DNA of 64,000 nucleotides from Hymenobacter piscis. GTDB lineage: Bacteria > Bacteroidota > Bacteroidia > Cytophagales > Hymenobacteraceae. Both the position numbers and the translations under genes were made by a program. The notes under the pieces are model-generated. The model was given only the letters and a program-made list of their open reading frames with translations. It was not told the origin of the DNA and searched no databases. The first letter of the stretch is position 1. Every line of letters begins with the position of its first letter. Below are positions 46,057-55,601 of this stretch, one piece after another. The DNA lies in contig NZ_JAHHZN010000015.1 in assembly GCF_018760735.1 (NCBI RefSeq), positions 1-64,000 of the forward strand. The letters run 5' to 3'.

Positions 46057-46782
46057 ATGCCCTTCGTTCAGATTGCCGGCCTGCCCATTGAGCTTGTGCG
46101 TAAGCGCATGCGCAGCCTGCGCCTGACGGTGTACGCCGGGGGCCGCATCCGGGTCTCGGTGCCGCTGCAAACGCCCGGCGCCGCCATTGAGGCGTTTGTG
46201 GAGGCCCGGCGCGCCTGGATTGAGAAGCACCAGCAGCGCTTCGCCACCCGCGAGCCGGTCCCGGCCCCGCTCCGCTACGAAACGGGCGAAACGGTGCCCT
46301 ACCTCGGCGAAGCCTACGAATTGCAGGTATGTCCGACTCCCGGCCGGGCTCACGTGGACTTCCGGCCCGAAGCCCGCCAACTGCACCTGCATGTACCGGC
46401 CGGCAGCACCGCCGCCCAGCGCGAGGCCGTACTCGGGGCCTGGTACCGCCAGCAGCTCAAGCGCCTGCTGCCCGGGTTGCTCACCAAGTGGGAGCCGGTG
46501 GTGGGCCGGGCGGCGGCGGCCTGGGGCGTGAAGCAGATGCGCACCCGCTGGGGCACCTGCAACATCGGGGCCCGCCGCATCTGGCTGAATCTGGAGCTCA
46601 TCAAGCGCCCCCTGCCCTGCCTGGAATACGTGCTGGTGCACGAGCTGACCCACCTGCATGAGCGCCTCCACAACGCCCGGTTCTGGGGCCTCATGGACCA
46701 GTTTCTGCCCGACTGGCGCACCTCCCGTACCGAGCTCAACCGCATCCAGCTAACTCCCAACGCCTCACCCGACGCGGACTGA
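46057..46782 (+). CDS. YgjP-like (DUF45/M48-type) metallopeptidase
   Basis: A 241-residue protein of the YgjP/SprT-like group. The zinc motif HELTHLHERLHN (about residues 197-208) contains HExxH, with a third ligand His further on. TRWGTCN near 164 is the conserved WG motif. Its activity has been little studied. It starts at ATG 46057 after a CACCTTTGCAC promoter-like stretch and is divergent from the oxidoreductase. Confidence 0.86.
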   Translation: MPFVQIAGLPIELVRKRMRSLRLTVYAGGRIRVSVPLQTPGAAIEAFVEARRAWIEKHQQRFATREPVPAPLRYETGETVPYLGEAYELQVCPTPGRAHVDFRPEARQLHLHVPAGSTAAQREAVLGAWYRQQLKRLLPGLLTKWEPVVGRAAAAWGVKQMRTRWGTCNIGARRIWLNLELIKRPLPCLEYVLVHELTHLHERLHNARFWGLMDQFLPDWRTSRTELNRIQLTPNASPDAD

Positions 46783-46901
46783 GCAAACCACCGGCCAAAG
46801 CACAGCGGAAACACGCGGCTCCTTCCCGTTGGTTGCTGCCGCGCCGCCACCGGACTGCCCCGTACCCCAGGCTCGGTGCCGGAGCACTTCCGGCCTCGCG
46901 G

Positions 46902-48092
46902 CTAGGCAGTTGTCTGCTTCGGCATGAGGTCCAGAGCCGATTCGCCCACGGCGGCCTTCACTACGGCGGCCACGTACCGGATCTGCTCCTCGGCAAGGGT
47001 AGGGTGCACGGGCAACGAAAGCACCGTGCGGCACAGCTGCTCGGCCACCGGAAACTGGCCGGGCCGATAGCCGAGGTGGGCGTAGGCGGGCTGCAGGTGG
47101 TTGGGCAGCGGATAGTACACGGCACTGGGCACGCCTCGCACCCGCAAAAACTCCTGCACCGCGGCCCGGTGGCCGGGCGCATCAGCCAGGGTGAGGGTGT
47201 ACTGGTGAAATACGTGGGTGCTGCGCGGGTCCCGGGCCGGAACATGGAGGCCCGGCAGTTCCCCGAGCAGCTCGTCGTAGCGGGCGGCTACGTGCTGGCG
47301 GGCCGCCGTCCAGGCGGGCAGGTGGGGCAGTTTCACGCGTAGCAGGGCCGCCTGCAGGGTATCGAGGCGGGAATTGAGGCCCACGTGCTCGTGGTGGTAC
47401 TTGCGGCTCTGGCCGTGGTTGGCCAGCTGGCGCAGGTAGGCGGCCCGCTCCGCGTCGCGGGTGAACAGGGCGCCCCCGTCGCCGAAGCCGCCCAGGTTTT
47501 TGCTGGGAAAAAACGAGGTAGTACCCACTTCCCCTACCGTACCCGCCACCCAGGTTTCGCCCCCGGCCGTCCGGAACGTGGCTCCGAGGGCCTGGGCGTT
47601 GTCTTCAATCAGGGCCACGCCGTGCTGGTCGGCCAGCTGGCGCAGGGCCCATAAATCGGCGCACTGCCCGAACAGGTGGACCGCCACGATGGCCCGGGTG
47701 CGGGGTGTGAGGGCGGCGGCCACGGCCCGGGGGTCGAGGTTGAAGGTACCGGGCAGCACGTCGGCCGGCACCGGGCGCAGGCCCAGTACGGCGGCCGCCT
47801 CCAGCGTAGCCACGTAGGTGAAGGCCGGCACAATAACCTCGGCCCCGGCGGGCAGGCGCAGGCTCATCAGGGCCAGCTGCAGGGCATCGGTGCCATTGGC
47901 GCAGGGCACTACGTGGGGGCCGCCCAGGTACCGGGCCAGCTCCCGGGCAAACGCCGCCACGGCCGGCCCCTGCACAAACGCCGCCTCCTCGAAACAGGCC
48001 TGCACGGCCGCTTCCAGCTCCGCCCGCAACGGAGCGTGCTGGGCGGGTAAGTCCAGCAAATGAATGGGCGTGGGCGGGGCAGGAATCGACAC
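46902..48092 (-). CDS. DegT/DnrJ/EryC1/StrS-family aminotransferase
   Basis: A 396-residue PLP-dependent sugar aminotransferase. ANGTDALQLALMSL is near 64, the conserved His-Asp region is VALIEDNAQALGA near 158, and the PLP lysine lies in FFPSKNLGGFGDGG near 190. It should aminate a nucleotide-linked keto-sugar such as UDP-3-keto or 4-keto sugar. GTG 48092 fits the family start (HLLDLPAQ). A perfect TATCTTTG lies 30 nt upstream. Its sugar and partner enzymes are not in this neighbourhood, apart from the oxidoreductase at 44871. Confidence 0.9.
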   Translation of the reverse strand: MSIPAPPTPIHLLDLPAQHAPLRAELEAAVQACFEEAAFVQGPAVAAFARELARYLGGPHVVPCANGTDALQLALMSLRLPAGAEVIVPAFTYVATLEAAAVLGLRPVPADVLPGTFNLDPRAVAAALTPRTRAIVAVHLFGQCADLWALRQLADQHGVALIEDNAQALGATFRTAGGETWVAGTVGEVGTTSFFPSKNLGGFGDGGALFTRDAERAAYLRQLANHGQSRKYHHEHVGLNSRLDTLQAALLRVKLPHLPAWTAARQHVAARYDELLGELPGLHVPARDPRSTHVFHQYTLTLADAPGHRAAVQEFLRVRGVPSAVYYPLPNHLQPAYAHLGYRPGQFPVAEQLCRTVLSLPVHPTLAEEQIRYVAAVVKAAVGESALDLMPKQTTA

Positions 48093-48122
48093 GGCAGAAG
48101 CAGAACTACGCGGGAAAAGCCC

Positions 48123-48130
48123 CAAAGATA
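48123..48130 (-). promoter_or_regulatory. -7 element of the sugar aminotransferase
   Basis: TATCTTTG on the minus strand, an exact TAnnTTTG match, 30 nt before the GTG start. Confidence 0.7.
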
Positions 48131-48262
48131 GGCGGCCGTCACTACCTCGCCCGTACCCGGCCCGGCGTAACCACAAAGCGCCCCCCTGCGTTAACTCCCC
48201 CAAACGGCAGCGGCCACCCGCAGCTAATACATTGTTCTCTCTCCCTCCATACCTTCCCCGCC

Positions 48263-49168
48263 ATGATCCGGAAAATGCTCACCGTAAACGCCCTGTTGGC
48301 TATCCTGCTGATGGGCGGTACCGCCCTTACCCAAACCAGCTGCACCAACGCCCAGCAAAACGAAGTGGGGGCAGAAAGTGACCAGGCTTACAACGACTTC
48401 AAGACCTTCGTTTCGGAAACCGAGATGAAAGCCGACGCCGTAGCCAATGAGGCACAGGCCGATTACGACCGCGAAACGACCCAGCTCAAGTCCGACTTCG
48501 ATGCCAAAGTAGCTTCGGTTGACCGGTACGCCGACCAGTACGACGACGCACGTCGCCAGGAAATCGAACAGCTCCGCACCCGCTATACCACCGCGTACGA
48601 CAAGCGCGAAATGGCCTGGAACAACCGTCCCGGCGCCACTGATGCCATGTCGTCGGGCACCATGACGATGGGTAAGTACTACAAGCCCAGCTCCCCGGCC
48701 AGCCGCGTGACGGCCGCCAACGCCCGCCAGGTGTACGAGTCATTCGTGAACGACATCAAGCGCAACGAAGACCAGTACGATATCAACGACTGGCGCAACA
48801 TCAATGCCGAATGGCGTGCGCTGGACGAAGCCTACGACAAAATCAAGGGTGATATTCCGGCCAGCGACCTGGCTGAAATCCAGAAGGAAAAGCTCAAGTA
48901 CGCCGCCTTCAAATCTTACGACAAAGCCGAGGCCCGCGCGGCCCAGGGCGCTGACGCTGTCAGCGGCACGGCTCAGGACGTCGCCAACGGTACTCAGGAC
49001 GAGCGTTCGGCCGTGGGCCAAGCCGTCAGCAACACCGCTTCCGACGTGAAGGAGGTTGGTAAGAACGTGGGCCAGGGAGCTGCCAAGGTGGGCAGCAAAG
49101 TGGGCAGCGCCGTAAAAGGGGCCTACAAGGAAGTGAAGTCGGAAGTAAAGAACACCGACAACGACTAG
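48263..49168 (+). CDS. helical lipoprotein-like protein (DUF6565-like)
   Basis: A 301-residue protein with a signal peptide and possible lipobox (LTQTSC, Cys27). The mature part is almost all charged helix, with many Asp, Lys, Glu and Tyr (SETEMKADAVANEAQADYDR) and a glycine-rich tail of repeated GKNVGQGAAKVGSKVGSAV-like units. Such tails resemble LEA or YtxH-type stress proteins. The exact role is unknown. A strong terminator follows. Confidence 0.8.
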   Translation: MIRKMLTVNALLAILLMGGTALTQTSCTNAQQNEVGAESDQAYNDFKTFVSETEMKADAVANEAQADYDRETTQLKSDFDAKVASVDRYADQYDDARRQEIEQLRTRYTTAYDKREMAWNNRPGATDAMSSGTMTMGKYYKPSSPASRVTAANARQVYESFVNDIKRNEDQYDINDWRNINAEWRALDEAYDKIKGDIPASDLAEIQKEKLKYAAFKSYDKAEARAAQGADAVSGTAQDVANGTQDERSAVGQAVSNTASDVKEVGKNVGQGAAKVGSKVGSAVKGAYKEVKSEVKNTDND

Positions 49169-49187
49169 TTTCCTCCTCAGATTATTA

Positions 49188-49229
49188 AAGCGCCGGTTCT
49201 TCCTCTGGGGAGGAACCGGCGCTTTTTTT
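49188..49229 (+). terminator. intrinsic terminator
   Basis: Stem AAGCGCCGGTTC/GAACCGGCGCTT and a run of seven T. Confidence 0.95.
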
Positions 49230-49363
49230 ATTGGGCGTGCTGTGCCGTTATGGTTATCATTCCCCCGCATGATGCCGGCGCGGCCCGGACCTTGCACGCA
49301 CGGGCACCAACGTTTACTACGGCCAGGTACCGCCCGACGCTGTTTACCAATCGGCAGCCGGAG

Positions 49364-50254
49364 CTAGCGTAGTTCCGTCAGAAGCCAATAGAGCTTCAGG
49401 GCATCGAGCTGGCGGAGGCTGGGGCGGCCGGAAAGCAGATTGCGGCGCACCTGCTCGCGGCCCAGGCCGAAAGCGGCCCGCACGGCGTGGCTCAACCCCC
49501 AGCGCTGCAGGCGCAGGGCCGCCCGGAGCAGGCGGGTGTCGGCCCCCAGTCCTTCGGCCCGGTAGAGTTGCACGAGGTTGCGTACCGCGTCGTGGGTTTT
49601 CTGCAGGAAAATGGGCGCCGGTTCCAGCCCGTCGTGCAGTACGGGGTTATCGAGGTGGTGAACGTCAATGGCCGCCCGGCGCAGCAGCCACCCGAACTTG
49701 GTGTCCTCGTGGCCGTAGCGGGTCAGGTTTTCATCCAGGCCCAACTGGCAGAATACTTTCCGCTCGATGAGCAGGTTGTTGAGCGTGAGCTGGCCGTGGG
49801 GGGCGCGCTGACGTACGGCGGCCGGCCGGGCCTCGCGGTGCCGACCATAGAGCCAGCGCAGCCGCAGGGCCGCCTCCGGGGGGGGCGCCGCCTCGTAGGC
49901 GGTGCCCCCGGACAGCACCGCGCCCCGATGGCGGGCGGCGGCGTAGCGGGCCAAAAACTGCGCGTCGGGCAGGCGGCTGTCGTTGTCGAGCAGCAGCAGC
50001 CAGGTGTAGCGGGCGGCGGTGGCCAGTTGGTTGCGAATGGCGGACCGGCCCACGTTGCAGTCCAGCTCGCGGTAGTGCACGCCGGGCAGGTGAGCCAGCT
50101 CCCGGTTCAGTTGCCGGAAGGCGTCCGCCGAGCCGTCGTCGAGGCAGTGCACCTCCACGGGGCCGGGCCAGTCGGCTACCTGCGCCCGCAGGCCGCGCAC
50201 CAGCGGGCGTACATCGTAGTTGAATACCGGAATCAGGATGGAAAGCCCAGTCAT
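49364..50254 (-). CDS. glycosyltransferase family 2 protein
   Basis: A 296-residue GT-A enzyme. The N-terminal SILIPVFNYDVRPLV (about 5-19) and CLDDGSAD near 37 bind the nucleotide sugar. LLDNDSRLP near 88 is the DxD-type metal site, and GHEDTKFG near 180 holds the likely catalytic ED. It should work on a surface glycan, cytosolic face of the membrane. It stands alone on the minus strand. Confidence 0.9.
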   Translation of the reverse strand: MTGLSILIPVFNYDVRPLVRGLRAQVADWPGPVEVHCLDDGSADAFRQLNRELAHLPGVHYRELDCNVGRSAIRNQLATAARYTWLLLLDNDSRLPDAQFLARYAAARHRGAVLSGGTAYEAAPPPEAALRLRWLYGRHREARPAAVRQRAPHGQLTLNNLLIERKVFCQLGLDENLTRYGHEDTKFGWLLRRAAIDVHHLDNPVLHDGLEPAPIFLQKTHDAVRNLVQLYRAEGLGADTRLLRAALRLQRWGLSHAVRAAFGLGREQVRRNLLSGRPSLRQLDALKLYWLLTELR

Positions 50255-50421
50255 TCTCTGATAAAAAGAGCAGACGCGTGCAGCAAACAGCGCCGGCCGC
50301 CGGCCGGACTTCGGACGAAGAGTACGCTGGAACCCGGATTGGTTGTCAGCCAGCTCGATTTTAATTAGGATTGTCTGCCCGGTTGGTCTTTTTCACGGCG
50401 ACCAGGGAGGTCAAAACCGGG

Positions 50422-51111
50422 TCAGCTCAACTCAAAAGGCGTCCGGGCGGAGTCAATGAGCTGCCCCTGCTCGCACTTGAGCACCCGGCGCGGGTACTGC
50501 TGAATGAGCTGGTAGTTGTGGGTGGCCATGAGCACGGCCGTCCCGGCGTTGTTGATTTCCACGAACAGCTTCATGATGCTATCGGCCACATCGGGGTCGA
50601 GGTTGCCGGTGGGCTCGTCGGCCAGCAGCAGCAACGGCTCGTTGAGCAGGGCGCGGGCAATGACCACGCGCTGCTGCTCGCCGCCGGAGAGCTGGTGGGG
50701 CATTTTGCCGGCCACGCTGGCCAGCCCCACGCGCATGAGCACCTCAGAAATGCGCTGCTGCTTGCGGGCCTTGCCCTTCCAGCCGGTGGCATTGAGCACA
50801 AACAGCAGGTTGTCGGCCACCGAGCGGTCGAAGAGCAGCTGGAAATCCTGGAAAATGATGCCCAGCTTGCGGCGCAGGTACGGCACCTTGTCGGTGCTGC
50901 CGGTGCGGGGCAAGCTGAAGCCCACCACCGAGCCGGTGCCCGCGGGCAGGGGCAGGTCGGCGTAGAGCGTTTTGAGCAGGGAGCTTTTACCCGAGCCGGT
51001 GCGGCCCACCAGATAGGCAAACTCGCCCTTTTCCAGCGCAAACGACACCTTTTGCAGCACCGTGTTCACGTCCTGCATAATGTAGGCGTCGTGCAGCTCA
51101 ATTACGGTCAT
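50422..51111 (-). CDS. ABC transporter ATP-binding protein, FtsE-like
   Basis: A 229-residue ABC ATPase. Walker [10 protein letters not shown] (36-44), Q-loop in [11 protein letters not shown] near 88, signature LSGGEQQRV near 141, Walker [11 protein letters not shown] near 160, and switch His in ATHNYQ near 196. The FQDFQLL region and short length are as in FtsE, which couples with FtsX in cell division, but related LolD-type ATPases are similar. No partner permease is encoded nearby. Confidence 0.9.
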   Translation of the reverse strand: MTVIELHDAYIMQDVNTVLQKVSFALEKGEFAYLVGRTGSGKSSLLKTLYADLPLPAGTGSVVGFSLPRTGSTDKVPYLRRKLGIIFQDFQLLFDRSVADNLLFVLNATGWKGKARKQQRISEVLMRVGLASVAGKMPHQLSGGEQQRVVIARALLNEPLLLLADEPTGNLDPDVADSIMKLFVEINNAGTAVLMATHNYQLIQQYPRRVLKCEQGQLIDSARTPFELS

Positions 51112-51261
51112 AAGGAGGATGTGAGGGTCTGGGGGACTAGGGGGCTGAGGGGCGGGGTGCTCGGGAAGGGGGGCGCTGGCTGTTAAACGGAACTTCGCTG
51201 GCTGAGTTTTGAACGCAAACCCGGTCCCGCCGTCCTTCCATCAACCCGGTCCCTGATCCAC

Positions 51262-51471
51262 TCAGGCCCCTACTTCCAGCTTTTGCAGCTTCCCGAATTC
51301 CAGCCCCGAAATAACGTCGGCCAGCTCAGTTTCCTTGCCAGCCAGCCCGTAGCGGTGCAGGTCCTTCAGGGGCCGGTCGGCACGGAAGTAGGCAATGAGC
51401 ACGAATTCCTCGTCCCGCAGCTGAATATAGTCCGGAATCTTGGCCTTGCCCTTTACTTTGATGATGTACAT
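51262..51471 (-). CDS. small conserved-looking protein of unknown function
   Basis: A 69-residue protein with a clear start and no signal peptide. It begins with a basic strand (MYIIKVKGKAKIPDYIQLRDEEFVLIAYF, shown only as its first 20 residues: MYIIKVKGKAKIPDYIQLRD). The charge pattern and the clean intergenic borders suggest a real gene. It shares the minus strand with the aldolase upstream and is separated from it by the duplicated AATGTG element. I do not recognise a family. Confidence 0.6.
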   Translation of the reverse strand: MYIIKVKGKAKIPDYIQLRDEEFVLIAYFRADRPLKDLHRYGLAGKETELADVISGLEFGKLQKLEVGA

Positions 51472-51477
51472 GGAGTT

Positions 51478-51680
51478 AATGTGGGAAATGTGAAAATGTG
51501 AAAAATGTGAAAATAGCTAGTCAGCACATCCACCACATTCTTCACATCTCACACATTAAAAGTTAACCATTTACCTTTTAATGTGTGAGATGTGGAAAAT
51601 GTGAAAAATGTGAAAATGGCTAGTCAGCACATTCACCACATTTTCCACATCTCACACATTAAAAGTTAACCATTCACCTT
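51478..51680. repeat. AATGTG-family element, tandemly duplicated (103-bp unit)
   Basis: Two copies of about 103 bp: GCTAGTCAGCACAT occurs at 51516 and 51619, and TTAACCAT at 51563 and 51666. Each copy has left AATGTG and right CACATT arms. The unit also carries the last codons and stop of the aldolase gene (Lys-Val-Asn-Gly-stop), with one synonymous change. Confidence 0.93.
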
Positions 51681-52322
51681 TTTGTGGTCGGCCAGGAAAG
51701 TGGCCAGGCCTTTGTCGGTGAGGGGGTGGTTGAGCAGGCCGGTGATGACGTTCAGCGGGCAGGTCACCACATCGGCACCCAGCTCAGCGCACTGCAACAG
51801 GTGGGGTACGTGGCGCACGGAGGCGGCCAGCACCTGGGTGGGGTAACCGTAGTTGCTGAAGATGTCCACAATCTGCTGCACCAGCTGCAGGCCATCGTGC
51901 CCGATATCATCCAGGCGGCCCACGAAGGGCGACACGTAGGTAGCGCCGGCTTTGGCGGCCAGCAAGGCCTGCCCGGCCGAGAAAATCAGCGTGCAGTTGG
52001 TTTTGATGCCCTTGTCGGAGAAGTAGCGGATGGCTTTCACGCCGTCGCGGATCATGGGAATCTTCACCACAATGTTCGGGTGTAGCTCGGCCAGGGCCTC
52101 CCCTTCCCGGATCATGCCGTCGTAGTCGGTGGCAATTACTTCCGCCGACACGTCGCCGTCCACGATATCGCAGATCTGCTTATAGTGGGCCATCACGGCA
52201 TCGGTGCCCTTGATGCCTTCCTTGGCCATCAGCGAGGGGTTGGTAGTCACGCCGTCGAGCACACCGAGCTCCACGGCTTCCTGAATCTCCTTCAGGTTGG
52301 CGGTATCAATGAAAAATTTCAT
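51666..52322 (-). CDS. fsa: fructose-6-phosphate aldolase / transaldolase-like (FSA/TalC)
   Basis: A 218-residue small transaldolase-family protein. The family opening [14 protein letters not shown] is present, with [11 protein letters not shown] near 26, the Schiff-base Lys87 in VVKIPM, and [14 protein letters not shown] near 108. This short class includes both F6P aldolases and true transaldolases; they differ in a few residues and cannot be told apart safely here. The promoter is TAGCTTTG at 52351-52358. Confidence 0.9.
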   Translation of the reverse strand: MKFFIDTANLKEIQEAVELGVLDGVTTNPSLMAKEGIKGTDAVMAHYKQICDIVDGDVSAEVIATDYDGMIREGEALAELHPNIVVKIPMIRDGVKAIRYFSDKGIKTNCTLIFSAGQALLAAKAGATYVSPFVGRLDDIGHDGLQLVQQIVDIFSNYGYPTQVLAASVRHVPHLLQCAELGADVVTCPLNVITGLLNHPLTDKGLATFLADHKKVNG

Positions 52323-52350
52323 GCGGGTAGGTTGGGAAACAACAATGCCC

Positions 52351-52358
52351 CAAAGCTA
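52351..52358 (-). promoter_or_regulatory. -7 element of the aldolase gene
   Basis: TAGCTTTG on the minus strand, an exact TAnnTTTG match, 28 nt before the ATG. Confidence 0.65.
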
Positions 52359-52445
52359 CTCACTGATTACGCGGATTCGGTGGATTGGCCGGATTTTGTG
52401 TCGCACCTGCGCCGGTTAGCCTGCTCCAACAGGTCCGAAAACAGG

Positions 52446-52471
52446 AAAAGCGCCCGGTGGGGGCGCTTTTC
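52446..52471. terminator. bidirectional terminator hairpin
   Basis: AAAAGCGCCC pairs with GGGCGCTTTT around a 5-nt loop. It lies downstream of the SRP RNA and upstream of the aldolase promoter, both on the minus strand. Confidence 0.8.
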
Positions 52472-52527
52472 ACAAAAGTCAGGTGATTTTGGCGAGAAAC
52501 GTCAGCCGCAAAAAACCCGTGATAAAA

Positions 52528-52616
52528 AAGCGAGCCAAAATCGCACCGCTCAACCACCTACCCTTGCTACCTTCCGGTCCTGGGGGAATTCAGCAGGAGC
52601 TGGTCGTTCTGACTCG
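52528..52616 (-). ncRNA. ffs: small signal recognition particle RNA (4.5S type)
   Basis: The conserved SRP domain IV loop is visible on the minus strand as CAGGACCGGAAGGTAGCAAG (around 52563-52582); GGAAGGTAGCA is the hallmark that binds the M domain of Ffh. The ends pair as GCGAG with CTCGC, followed by TTTTTT. TACCTTTG (52630-52623) gives a start near 52616. The length (about 90 nt) suits the short bacterial form. Both ends are estimates. Confidence 0.88.
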
Positions 52617-52622
52617 CCGTGA

Positions 52623-52630
52623 CAAAGGTA
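52623..52630 (-). promoter_or_regulatory. -7 element of the SRP RNA gene
   Basis: TACCTTTG on the minus strand, an exact match, 7 nt before the predicted RNA start. Confidence 0.75.
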
Positions 52631-52733
52631 CGCAGCAATTCAACGGATTTGGTAGCAGGGCCGGCTTTTTTTGCCTGGCAGAGCGGTATCATCAAGGGAA
52701 TCAGCCGGTTTTTTTTCGGGCGGAGCCCCGGCG

Positions 52734-53138
52734 CTAGTTTTTCCAGGCCTTGTTAGCGGCTTTGTACTTCTTTTTAAGAGTACGCTTATACCGGTCAACG
52801 GTGCGCAGCTGCACCAGTTGGGCTTTGTCAGTGGCCGTCACGACCAGCAGCGTATCGTAATAGCCGGCCGAACTGATGCGCAGGCGGGGCTCGGCCACGG
52901 CACTTTTCATCAGAAATTTCCCGTCGGAATTAGTTGTGACGGCCGTTTTCCGATCATCGGCCAATGCGACGGTGGCGCCGGCCACGGGTTTGCCGGCAAA
53001 ATCGGTTACGTTGCCGAACACCTCCCGGGGCAGGGCCTCCTGCATCGGCGCGGGGGCGGCGGAAGGCGGAGCCGGCGCACACGCAAGACCAGCCGGGAAA
53101 AACGGCAGAGAGCAGAACAAGAGCAAAAACAGCACCAT
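52734..53138 (-). CDS. secreted carboxypeptidase-regulatory-like protein (first of a pair)
   Basis: A 134-residue exported protein. The signal peptide ends near PAGLACA (residue 20). A beta-sandwich follows with GNVTDFAGKPVAGATVAL near 42 and TNSDGKFLMKS near 69, as in the CarboxypepD_reg-like domain of TonB-linked systems. A basic tail (KRTLKKKYKAANKAWKN) ends it. It is a paralogue of the next gene (53274) in domain and tail. Its role is unknown. Confidence 0.78.
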   Translation of the reverse strand: MVLFLLLFCSLPFFPAGLACAPAPPSAAPAPMQEALPREVFGNVTDFAGKPVAGATVALADDRKTAVTTNSDGKFLMKSAVAEPRLRISSAGYYDTLLVVTATDKAQLVQLRTVDRYKRTLKKKYKAANKAWKN

Positions 53139-53273
53139 GGAAAAAAAAGAAAAGCGAAGTTCCGGCCGCCGGCGTGGCGGCTTTTCAACTGCTCCTTCAA
53201 CGCCGGGCCGGCCGCTTTGTTCTGCTTCCTCTTCGTCCCGGCGCAGCTTTTTTTCACCCCGATTCCCGGCCGG

Positions 53274-53747
53274 CTACTGCATCTGGCGCCGGGCTTCTTT
53301 GGTGCGCTTCTTCAGGTCGCGGCGGTAGTCGCGGATGGGGTCAAGCTTGAACAGCAGGTCGGCCGGCCCCCGGGCCACGCGCTCAGCATCCTCGTAGCCG
53401 GCAAAACTTACCCGCAACAGGGGCGCCGAGCTGCCGAGAGACACCAGAAAGTCGCCGTTGGCATTGGTGGTTACCGAGTGCAACTGGTGGCCGACGACGG
53501 CCACGGTAGCGCCCGCCAGCGGATTTCCCCACTCATCTACCACGTTGCCGGCCAGCGTCCGGCCCGCCGGTTGGGATGCCGCCGCCGCTGGCCCCGGCAC
53601 CGATACGGCCAGCATATCGGGGGAGGTTGCGGGGTTCAGGGAGTCGACGGGAGCCGCTTCGGGAGCTGCCTGCTGGGCCGTAACCGGAGCGGGCAACACC
53701 AGGGCGCCCAGCAACGACAAAGCCAAAAGGGGTAACGCTGAATGCAT
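53274..53747 (-). CDS. secreted carboxypeptidase-regulatory-like protein (second of a pair)
   Basis: A 157-residue exported protein. The signal peptide ends near PVTAQQ (residue 26), followed by a Pro/Ala-rich linker. The same domain follows with GNVVDEWGNPLAGATVAV near 67 and TNANGDFLVSL near 94, and a basic C-terminus (DYRRDLKKRTKEARRQ). It is upstream of the first paralogue on the same strand; the pair probably arose by tandem duplication. Confidence 0.8.
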   Translation of the reverse strand: MHSALPLLALSLLGALVLPAPVTAQQAAPEAAPVDSLNPATSPDMLAVSVPGPAAAASQPAGRTLAGNVVDEWGNPLAGATVAVVGHQLHSVTTNANGDFLVSLGSSAPLLRVSFAGYEDAERVARGPADLLFKLDPIRDYRRDLKKRTKEARRQMQ

Positions 53748-54068
53748 AGAGTATTCTTTGAGCAGGCGAAAACCATCACCTTTTCAAAGGTGCCGGGATT
53801 TAGAAGCCCAGGAAAGGCAGGCACCACCCGGTTCGTGACTAGCATTTCCTCCTGAAACGAATAGCAGTATACCCGCTAAAAGAGCTTTCAGCAGGCCAGC
53901 AAGCGCATTAGGCTGGTCTGGGTGGGTACCGTGAACGGGCCTTGTGTGACCTTACTTCCGTGGGATGCGCCCTCCGGGTTTCCAGCCCTGAGGGGGCCGC
54001 CGGGCGGGTAGGCCAAGAAAAAACGAGCTGGGTGGCGCAGGTCTGAAATCTGCGCGCTAATTTTGCCC
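53748..54068. other. intergenic region upstream of guaA
   Basis: No gene seen. It contains a small hairpin, CACCTTTTCAAAGGTG (53778-53793), and at its right end the guaA promoter. The rest shows nothing I can name. Confidence 0.5.
54058..54065 (+). promoter_or_regulatory. -7 element of guaA
   Basis: TAATTTTG, an exact TAnnTTTG match, ends 3 nt before the guaA ATG. If it is used, the mRNA would start at or next to the start codon. Confidence 0.5.
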
Positions 54069-55601
54069 ATGCCTCAACAGATTCTGATTCTCGATTTTGG
54101 GTCGCAGTACACCCAGCTCATTGCCCGGCGCATCCGGGAGTTGAACGTTTACTGCGAAATTCACCCGTATACGCACGCCCCGGACCTCACTGAGGACATC
54201 CGGGGCGTGGTGCTTTCGGGCTCCCCGTGTTCCGTGCGCGATGCCAATTCGCCCAACCCCGACCTGAGCCGCTACCTGGGCCGGGTGCCGGTGCTGGGCG
54301 TGTGCTACGGCGCCCAGCTGCTGGCCCACCAGCAGGGCGGCGAGGTGCTGCCGGCCACCATCCGCGAGTACGGCCGTGCCCGCCTCACCCATCTCAACCA
54401 GCACCACCCGCTGCTGCGCGGCCTGGCGCCCGGTTCCCAGGTCTGGATGTCGCACGGCGACACCATCAAGGAGCTGCCGGCCGGCTTCCTGACTATTGCC
54501 GGTACGCCCGACGTGGCCGTGGCGGCCTACGAAATCGAGGGCCAGCAGACCTACGGCATCCAGTTTCACCCCGAAGTAACCCACTCCACCGACGGCAAGC
54601 AGCTCATGCGCAACTTCGTGGTGGACGTGTGCGGCTGCCTCCAGGACTGGACGCCCGAGCACTTCGTGGACAGCATGGTGACGACCCTGCAAACCACCAT
54701 CGGCGAGCAGGACCAGGTGATTCTGGGCCTCTCGGGCGGGGTGGACAGCAGCGTGGCGGCCCTGCTGCTGCACCGCGCCATCGGCCAGCGCCTGCACGGC
54801 ATTTTCGTCAACAACGGGCTGCTGCGCAAGGACGAGTTCGAGGATGTGCTCCACTCCTACCGCGACCTGGGCCTGAACGTGCGCGGCGTGGACGCCAGCG
54901 CCGAGTTCTACCAGGCCCTCGAAGGCCTCACCGACCCGGAGCTCAAGCGCAAAGCCATCGGACGTACCTTCATTGAGGTCTTCGACCGCGAAGCCCAGAA
55001 AGTGGACGGGGCCCGCTGGCTGGCCCAGGGCACTATCTACCCCGACGTGATTGAGTCGGTGTCGGTGAACGGCCCGGCCGTGACCATCAAGAGCCACCAC
55101 AACGTGGGCGGCCTGCCCGAGAAGATGAACCTGAAGATTGTGGAGCCCCTGCGCACCCTCTTCAAGGACGAAGTGCGGGAAGTAGGCGCGGCCCTGGAGC
55201 TGCCCCTCAACATTCTGCACCGCCACCCCTTCCCCGGCCCCGGCCTGGGCATCCGCATCCTCGGCGACATCACGCCCCACAAAGTAGATCTGCTCCAGCG
55301 GGCCGACGCCATCTTCATCAACGGCCTCAAGGAGCACGGCCTCTACGACCAGGTGTGGCAGGCCGGCGTGATGCTGCTGCCCATTCAGAGCGTGGGCGTG
55401 ATGGGCGATGAGCGCACCTACGAGCAGGTAGTGGCCCTGCGCGCCGTGACCAGCGTGGATGGCATGACCGCCGACTGGGCCCACCTGCCCTACGATTTCC
55501 TGGCCGAAGTGAGCAACCGCATCATCAACCAGGTGCGCGGCATCAACCGCGTGGTGTACGATATCAGCTCCAAGCCCCCCGCCACTATCGAATGGGAGTA
55601 G
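54069..55601 (+). CDS. guaA: GMP synthase (glutamine-hydrolysing)
   Basis: A 510-residue enzyme that makes GMP from XMP. N-terminal glutamine amidotransferase domain with Cys79 in GVCYGAQ and FHPEVTHS near 170, ATP-pyrophosphatase domain with [12 protein letters not shown] near 220, and a C-terminal dimer domain ending [12 protein letters not shown] 54069 is preferred over the in-frame TTG at 54063, which is part of the -7 element. Confidence 0.97.
   Translation: MPQQILILDFGSQYTQLIARRIRELNVYCEIHPYTHAPDLTEDIRGVVLSGSPCSVRDANSPNPDLSRYLGRVPVLGVCYGAQLLAHQQGGEVLPATIREYGRARLTHLNQHHPLLRGLAPGSQVWMSHGDTIKELPAGFLTIAGTPDVAVAAYEIEGQQTYGIQFHPEVTHSTDGKQLMRNFVVDVCGCLQDWTPEHFVDSMVTTLQTTIGEQDQVILGLSGGVDSSVAALLLHRAIGQRLHGIFVNNGLLRKDEFEDVLHSYRDLGLNVRGVDASAEFYQALEGLTDPELKRKAIGRTFIEVFDREAQKVDGARWLAQGTIYPDVIESVSVNGPAVTIKSHHNVGGLPEKMNLKIVEPLRTLFKDEVREVGAALELPLNILHRHPFPGPGLGIRILGDITPHKVDLLQRADAIFINGLKEHGLYDQVWQAGVMLLPIQSVGVMGDERTYEQVVALRAVTSVDGMTADWAHLPYDFLAEVSNRIINQVRGINRVVYDISSKPPATIEWE

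Noticed and set aside
52360-52557. 65-residue frame on the minus strand
   Set aside because: It overlaps the 3' end of the SRP RNA and its terminator and has no family.
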